In this document: in pieces, positions 57,356 to 64,000 of the stretch | Numbering within the stretch: the first letter of the stretch is position 1 | Layout: each line of letters starts with the position of its first letter | Assembly (NCBI GenBank): GCA_029448655.1 | Contig: JACCLO010000005.1 | Location: 3,844,001 to 3,908,000 of the forward strand | Direction: 5' to 3' | Length of the DNA: 64,000 nucleotides | From: Wolfiporia cocos | Lineage: Eukaryota; Basidiomycota; Agaricomycetes; Polyporales; Phaeolaceae | Notes under the pieces: generated by a model | The model's input: the letters and a program-made list of their open reading frames with translations, nothing else | Database searches by the model: none | What the model was told of the DNA's origin: nothing | Translations under genes and position numbers: made by a program

Positions 57356-60300
57356 TCATAAGACGACGAGCATCGTGTTCAGATACGTCGTCATGCTCGT
57401 CCCGACCTTGACAGTGAAGTTCCCGGGTTCGACGACCCACTCATTGTCGAGCGACCACAAGCCGAGCTGAGTCGAATTGATCTGCATGGTTACCGTCTGT
57501 GAGTTGCCCGCCCTTATTTTCGTAAAGGATATCGTCAGTATGACAGCCTGACAGCGTGAAGATGCTTTTGAGACATACGGTATAAAAACTTTCGTGAACG
57601 CTACGAGGAACTGATTCGGCGTCACCACAGAGCTGACAACGTCTGTCATGTAAACCTTCCAGGGTTGTATGTCAACAGATAGCTCCTTCTGAGCGCCAAG
57701 CTGGGCCTTACCTGAACGACCTCTTTTCCGTCTACATTGCCCGTATTAGTTACAGTTACGGTGACGTTGAAATCATCCGTGGTGCCAATTGTATACGAGG
57801 AAAGCTCTAGGTTCGTGCTGAAAGACGCAGGTTGGTCATCACACGCTATGCAGCAATAGCACTCACTAGTTGAACGTTGTATAGCTCAAGCCATGACCGA
57901 AGCTCCAGATTGGTACGGGCGTATTAAGTACGTACTGCGTACGGATGTCAGCATCAAGCAATGTCCATACATCCCTGGGATATACACACCTGGTGACCGA
58001 ACACCAGAGTTCCATTAGGAGCAATGTATCCAGGAGAGACAGGGCGACCGTCTTTGAGATAATTGTAGAATGCTGGAGCGGTCCCGACGCTTTGCGGGAA
58101 TGACACTGGCAGTTTTCCTGAACGTTGTCCGAATCAACGGAGCCGCCAAGGATTTCGCAGACGCGCTTACCGGATGGATTGGCATCCCCGAAAATGATCT
58201 CGGCAATTGCAAGACCACCAAGCTCTCCCGGATAAAACTGCTGTACCACCGCATCCGCATCTACATAGCATATCAACATAGCCCAGGGACCGACCACATA
58301 AACTGCATCCCACTCACTTGCCTGTATCCACGGTTCCGAAATCGGCTTCCCGCTCACAAACACAACAATCGTTGGCGTACCTGTCGCCTGTATAGCCTGC
58401 ACGAGGGGCATCTGGGCGCCCACCAAATCGAGGCTGCTGAGGTCGACGTGCTCACCGGTTGTAGCATTTGTGCCTGGCTCCCACAGCAGAGTCTGGTCAA
58501 GCGACCATGTGCCGACCATGACGATGGCGGCATCGGATGCCTTGGCAGCCTCTACTGCCTCAGGGAACTGTGAATGATCGTTGGACCAGAGCTCACAGCC
58601 CTGTGCGAAGTTGATCGTCACAGAGGTATTCTCAAGCAATGTGGTGAAACCCTCAAGCGGGGATATCCCATTCAGCGTCGCATTGTGGAAGACGTAGTCG
58701 CCGAACTGGTATCATTTTAGTCCATCATACTACGGCAGATACAGCTTTTAGACGCACGGATACGCGGTTCACCTGGGGCCCGATGAGAGCGATGGAGCTG
58801 ATATTCTTGCTGAGAGGAAGTGTGGCGTTACTGTTTTCTAGAAGGACGATCTGCTCTTGTTCCATCTGGTGCAACAGTGCGCGGGTCTCGGGTGTACGCA
58901 ACGTAGAGACATAGTCCGGATATGGATACGGGTCTACATTCATAAATTAAGTAGTGCGATGAAGGATTGCGAGGTATAGTCACTCGCGGGCAAAATCTGT
59001 ACTTACTCTCGAACAGGCCTAGTGCGAACTTTGTTCTGAGGATAGTCGCCACGGTCTCGTCGACATATCTAACGTCCTTACTGCCATCTAAGACCTGATC
59101 TTTGCATTCGCCGCACCAGGGCGTAAGTCCATCGTCGAGCCGTAGTGCACACGTGGTCTGACATACCAAGCAAAGTCTCATACGTGTAGCTACCGCCGCC
59201 CGATTCCATCTGCAGCCCATTTTCGAGCACTTGTTTTGCCGCACATGCACGATCTACGCAGGTTTGATGCCAAGTAATGAGGTAGTCCGGGCTTCCAGCG
59301 TCGGTCGTGACAAAATATGGGTATTCCCACTCTTCTCTCAACTAAGCAAATCGTGCAGAGACGAAAGCATTATTAGCGCGTCAGATGCACACTGATAGGC
59401 TTTACGCATGATCTCGGTCAGGATGTCTGACAAATGACAGAGGGGGATTTCAGACTCGATTCAATCAAACCAAAGTGGTTCAGAACCCACGGTAGTTCAC
59501 GATGGTCGGAATGCCGTCATAACTCGCGTACGCGCTCATCAGGCTCAGCGCTGTACTTCCGCCAGTGAGCACGGGGTCGCTCACGCATGCACGCTCGAAT
59601 GGGCGTAAGTAAAAAGTACGCAATTCGCGCTCGCCCCCTGACACCTGCGCGAGGTTCCTAGTTTCTTCCCTCAGAGTCTGTCGAGTAGGCTAACCGAGCT
59701 ATGCGGCCAACACTCACAAGCCACCCTGTGGACTTCCGTACGCGGTGAAGTGCTTACATGTTGCCGCCATGCGCGCGATCGCAGTGCTGCTTGTGTTGCG
59801 CCTAGCCCCAGCCTGCACACCGAGGACGTATGCACGTCCCATCTCGCCAGTCCTAGCAAGTCGCAGTAGTGAATATGCGGAGGTGTGCTACCTGGAGCGG
59901 ATGAGGCGTCTTACAGGAATGGGTCTTCGCCATAGTTCTCCTCCACGCGCCCCCAGCGAAGCTCTCTGCTCAGGTCAAGTACAGGTGCGAGAAGTTGGGA
60001 GAATCCAAGTCCTCTCGCCTCCGCACCGATGGTCTCCGCAGCAGCCTGGAGAAGTGGCGCGTTGAAAGACGCAGCAAGGCCAATAGGTGAAGGCCATGTT
60101 GTGCCATTATTTGTAAATCCATGCAAAGCTAATAATGGCGCAGGCATAATTACAGCGAGCTCTGTTAAAGCTACACCCCCTCTGACACGTACCTTCGATC
60201 GCTACAATGGCTGGTATACCGAGAGTTGTGTTCTCCATGAGGAATTTCTGGCCGACGGTGATCCCATAGACCCACTTATCCCATGGCATCAAGTAGCTGC

Positions 60301-60706
60301 CATACACACCGCCCGCCTTGGTTGTGAGCCATTCTACCAGACCAGTCTCATTGTATGTCTTCGTGTCATCGTTTGGATCTGTTATGTTCATCCACCCACT
60401 AATATCACCTTGCATGCTGACGCGTAACAAGTTTGTTGACATTGCACCTGATACATAGAATGATACCATGACTCACAGCTGTGCGATCTTTTCATTCAGG
60501 GTCATGCGCGGGAGGAGGTCGGCCACGCGTTCCTCAATGGACGCGCTAGGATTCTTGTAGATCGGCAAGGATCCATCAGAATTTGTGCCTCGAGCGTGCA
60601 GCGGAAAGTGGAGGTCTCCTCGTGGGGCCAGATTGCGCGCAAGCGCGCTGATAGCAGACAAGGAGACCGCCAGCAGAGCTTGAGCGGATAAAGATCTCCA
60701 AGCCAT
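57356..60706 (-). CDS. secreted GH3 family glycosidase (beta-glucosidase type)
   Basis: GH3 enzymes remove terminal beta-linked sugars from cellulose, hemicellulose or glucan fragments. The start encodes a signal peptide (MAWRSLSAQALLAVSLSAIS). About a dozen exons follow, read from conserved pieces in order: PSASIEERVADLLPRMTLNE; AGGVYGSYLMPWDKWVYG; ALHGFTNNGTTWPSPIGLAA; GFSQLLAPVLDLSRELRWGR; KHFTAYGSPQGG; YFVTTDAGSPDYLITWH (the segment expected to hold the nucleophile Asp); QIVLLENSNATLPLSKN; FVSGKPISEPW; QFYPGELGGLAIAEIIFGDA; SFGHGLSYTTF; and a fibronectin III-like end (TDVVSSVVTPNQFLVAF, VEPGNFTVKVGTS). Stop at 57358-57356. All hallmarks of an intact three-domain GH3 are present. Exon borders are only partly resolved, and substrate (glucoside or xyloside) cannot be told from sequence alone. 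Confidence 0.9.
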
Positions 60707-62195
60707 CCTATCAAGACAGCCGGCGGGTGCAAAAAGAGAAGTAACAACGAGATGTCTAAGTCTGAGGCATCACCACAGTGCTTTATGTAGACATCGAGCA
60801 TGGGAGATTGAGCAAGCCATGCCTCGGTAGGTGTCCTAGGCTAGCTCGTGGTAAGGGAAACCATTCCACTAGAGCGCGTGCTTGGTCATCTCCAGGATGC
60901 AGTGATATGCTTGACAATGACCAGATGTACACACAGCACTGATCAGGCGGCCACAATAAACACGTCGTCGGTCGGTATCTTTCCGACAAATTTCCGTCCA
61001 CAGGCAATCGCAAACGCGTCGAACACGTGACCGTGGCGCCGCGGGGCGGCGAGAACAGGCAACAGCTGCAGAAGTCTAGGACCTGTCATTCTGTGAGGTC
61101 AAGATTCAGTCATCTTTGCTCGGAAGTGAGTGCCGTATACACTGACCTCAAGCGGAGAGCTGACGAGCCTGATCGGGACAGATCGCAGCGTTACGATGTT
61201 CACCCATCGCGAGTGGCTGCTGCTTGGATGACTACTAGTCTCTAGATACCTCTGAGCGCTTATGATTATGAGGGGATTCAGATGCAGCTGCGCAAATCAT
61301 TCGAGATCGATGTCTTGTTGAATTCTGCCATAGTGGGCATACTTGACAGCACTCGAGCTCGGCTCGAATCAGGAGCAACCTCTAATGATACGACAGAATG
61401 CAGGAATGCAATGTAGGGACCGGGCCTCTGCACGCACTCAAGTACTCAAGGCTGTTGCATATCCTCTCGCGAAGTGTTGACGCCCAATTTCTTCGCCGCA
61501 AAACGTTGCCAGCAGCGATTATGTCGAGACATATGACATGCCACTCAGAGAGATGAGGTTGCCAGAACTCGTTCCGAGCATGTTCCTTCAGCATTAGAAT
61601 AGCACCTCGATTATCTTTGAACCTAAGCGGAAGCCTCCGTTGGCCTGCGCTCTGGAATCCATGAGCTCAACATACGTTTAGACATAAAATAAATATGCCC
61701 TGTAGAATCGCACTGCTTCCAGCGATCACTTCGACAGACTTGCTGCACAACACCTGTAAAGTGACGTAACTCTGGACCGTGAGGCTGGGGATCCCAGAGA
61801 AGATGTCTGTGCCCCGTGATATAATTGCTTGGTGTACACCCATCGACAGCGGTTTTCTCAATTTCGTTCATGTGAGCAAGAGCACGAATCTGCAGCGTTG
61901 GGCAAGTGGGCAGTCTGATGATCAGCGCATTGTTGTAAACACTAAAATTGCGAGTAATCACTACAACATTTTGGATATCTGCACGATATAAACGGCGTCT
62001 TCGATTTTGTTGGGAGCTCTCGTCGCATACATTGTTGCACGTGTTCTGCAGAGCTGCTTTCACCAGGCGAATCTCAGGATGAAAAATGCACACTTCAAAG
62101 CTCGTCATGTTCCGTTGCTCGCGTCTCGACAGTCTGACTCTCCCCAGGTACATCCCCAGCCTACATTCGACATCAACCGCTGGGTTCCCTCCGCG
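60707..62195. other. no supported gene
   Basis: The GH3 promoter lies at the left. A minus-strand frame at 61623-62153 (176 codons; NALIIRLPTCPTLQIRALAH, GHRHLLWDPQPHGPELRHF) is long for this AT content but has no family I know; it may be a decayed gene. It ends about 40 bases before the stop of the GH92 gene. Confidence 0.4.
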
Positions 62196-64000
62196 CTACA
62201 AAGACTCGGAGCCACTCACTAACGTTGCAGAACACCACGCCTGAGGCTCCGCGCTCATCTCGAACACAATCTCCCCTCCGTTGATGATATCTGAATGCTT
62301 GATGATCGGGTCGTCCATGGACACGCCGTTGATGGTGAGCGACTTGATGTACGGGCTAGACGGTGCGCCCGGGGAACTAATGACTAGTGGCTGGGACGCG
62401 TTGTAGAGCTCAATTGTGACCTTGTCGTAGAATGGACTAGATTCGCTTTGCGTCAGCATGTTAAGTATAGCGTACGAGAGGCGATGACCTACGTCCCAAC
62501 CACGTATTCTGCAGATACAGGGTCGACGGGGTAGAAGCCAAGTGCACTGAAGATGTACCACGCGCTCATCTGGCCACAGTCATCGTTCTGCGGGGACGTT
62601 ACTCGCATTGTCGCATTTTGTTCAGAGCTATCACTCACCCCAGAAAGGCCGTCAATAGACGAGTTGTAGTTCGCCTTTGCGACCTCGCGGATTCGCTCCT
62701 GTGACTTGGATGCCGCGCCAACGAGAGAGTACAGGTACGGAATGTGGTGCGAAGGCTCGTTCGTCTGATCATTGTGTCCTACACAGCGATGAGCACTCCC
62801 TCAGGGAACCTAGCGAGCGTGCGCACTCACCACCGTCAAAGTGCTCGTCCAAAAATTCCACAAAGCTCGCATTCCCGCCCTTGCGCTCCACCAGGCCCGG
62901 GATATCCTGGATCACGTCGAACGTGTACGCCCACATGTCGCCCTCGGTCCAGCCCTGGTCTTGGCCCGCCCACGCGCCGGTAGCGTCGCGTGCCTCCATG
63001 AAGCCCGTGTCCTCGTTAAAGATCGTGAACGGCGCCGAGTCTGCGCGCTGCCGGAAGAAGGACGCGTTCGCCGTGTCCCCAAGATACTCAGCAAGCACAG
63101 CAATCGCGTAATCGTCATCTGCGGGGCCGCATTAGCGAAAGCGAAGACAGAGGAAGGGACGAAGAGGAAGAGGCATACAGGCGAAGTCGAGCGTGCGCGA
63201 GGCGGCCTCGGAGTGAATATTGTTTGCCACCCATCCTTTCGTTTCGTACACGGACGACAGCCCGGCGCGGACTTCGTACCCGACAAGCTGGTGTACGACC
63301 ATCCAATTAGACTTGATATGCATCGGTTCCTCTGGTGCTCACCTCCTGACGGTCATAGTAGCTGCAGGGTGTCTGGATCAGCGCAAAGATCTGCCGAAGG
63401 TTGCAGAACAGGCTCACGAGATTACCCAGTCATCCACGGGCGGCACAGTCGCGTCCTTGTACACAGCAGCCCACGCAGTTTCGAGGTCGAAACCGGTCAT
63501 GTCCTTGATCACGGCCTCAGCGACGAGCGAGTCTGCGTGCGTCGAGATCATAATGTTCGTCTCTGCGACAGGGGATGCGCCTTATCAGTATCATTTGCAT
63601 GCGCCCCGCTCTACAACGCACCGACAATGTTCTTCCACATCGGCAGCCATCCGCCCTGCATCCATGTGTAAGATGGGCACTGGACAGTTCATAGATACCG
63701 GCGTACCTCTAGATAATCCTGAAGCATGCTCTGCACCATCCCTGGGATGCGCTCCGGCGCAAGGAGGATGAGCCACGCCCACTCTGCACGGTAAGTGTCC
63801 CAGTTTGAATAACCTGTATACGACACGCCCTCGTGCACGCTGTCGTCATACCCCGAATAGTAGAGCCCGTGTTCGTCCTGCTCGTACGGATACTGCAAGC
63901 ACAGACATTGAATTCTTGCGATCCCACACCTTGAGGCTGCATGACACGCGCACCTGTAGCGTATGGAAGATCCCGGTATAGAACACTTTCCTGTCGTCCG
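62196..64000 (-). CDS. GH92 alpha-1,2-mannosidase, 5' part beyond the right edge
   Basis: GH92 enzymes are calcium-dependent exo-alpha-mannosidases, usually secreted, which trim alpha-1,2-mannose from N-glycans. Reading from the right edge: FYTGIFHTL; YPYEQDEHGLYYSGYDDSVH; YTGYSNWDTYRAEWAWLILL; GGWLPMWKNIVE; TNIMISTHADSLVAEAVIKD; FDLETAWAAVYKDATVPP; SSVYETKGWVANNIHSEAAS; YDDYAIAVLAEYLGDTANAS; WTEGDMWAYTFDVIQDIPGL; NEPSHHIPYLYSLVGAA; NDDCGQMSAWYIFSALGFYP; then a beta-sandwich end (VTIELYNASQPLVISSPG). These are the conserved GH92 landmarks in order, split by short introns. The stop is at 62198-62196 if the last exon reads through SATLVSGSESL. The N-terminal domain and start are outside the window. 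Confidence 0.92.

Overview
The window looks like a chromosome piece from a filamentous basidiomycete, most likely an agaricomycete. The evidence is: genes split by many short (about 50-65 nt) GT-AG introns; basidiomycete-style families (heme-thiolate peroxidase, DUF6593, large divergent F-box proteins, NACHT and TKL-like kinase proteins, Clp1-like and sacsin-like fragments); and wood or cell-wall acting glycosidases (GH3, GH92). No bacterial-style operons, CRISPR arrays or ribosomal RNA were seen.

Layout. 1-11.2 kb is sparse: the 3' end of an unknown gene, an intact heme-thiolate peroxidase (minus), a broken F-box gene preceded by a degenerate ~300-bp tandem duplication, and a decayed RING/ISG12 gene. 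12-16.5 kb carries a divergent pair: an epoxide-hydrolase-type alpha/beta hydrolase (minus) and IMP dehydrogenase (plus). 17.7-28 kb is a graveyard of short pieces of unrelated genes and mobile elements (F-box, a PSPVWDIELDLN-repeat protein, Ty3/Gypsy integrase, sacsin-like ATPase first exon, Helitron helicase, Clp1-like, ALG11, cytochrome c), several still carrying splice sites; one intact roadblock/LC7 gene sits among them. 28-34.1 kb holds three copies on the minus strand of an unusual family that joins a RING finger to an interferon-induced 6-16 (ISG12/IFI27) type membrane domain. One copy is split by a MITE, and a Mutator-like element lies between the other two.

35-51 kb is a gene-dense, GC-rich block: RVB1 (Pontin), a DUF6593 protein, an SH3 protein, methylthioadenosine phosphorylase, an F-box protein, the CCAAT-binding subunit HAP5/NF-YC and a serine/proline-rich unknown. 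52.5-56.6 kb is a single spliced gene coding for a NACHT NTPase joined to a C-terminal protein kinase. 57.3-64 kb carries a secreted GH3 glycosidase and the 3' part of a GH92 alpha-mannosidase that runs off the right edge.

Functional links. The housekeeping genes cover purine and methionine salvage, chromatin ATPase and CCAAT transcription. The most unusual material is the RING-ISG12 family together with the NACHT-kinase gene about 18 kb away. Both resemble innate-immunity parts by domain content, but no functional link between them is shown by the sequence. All exon models were made by hand from splice signals and frame continuity.
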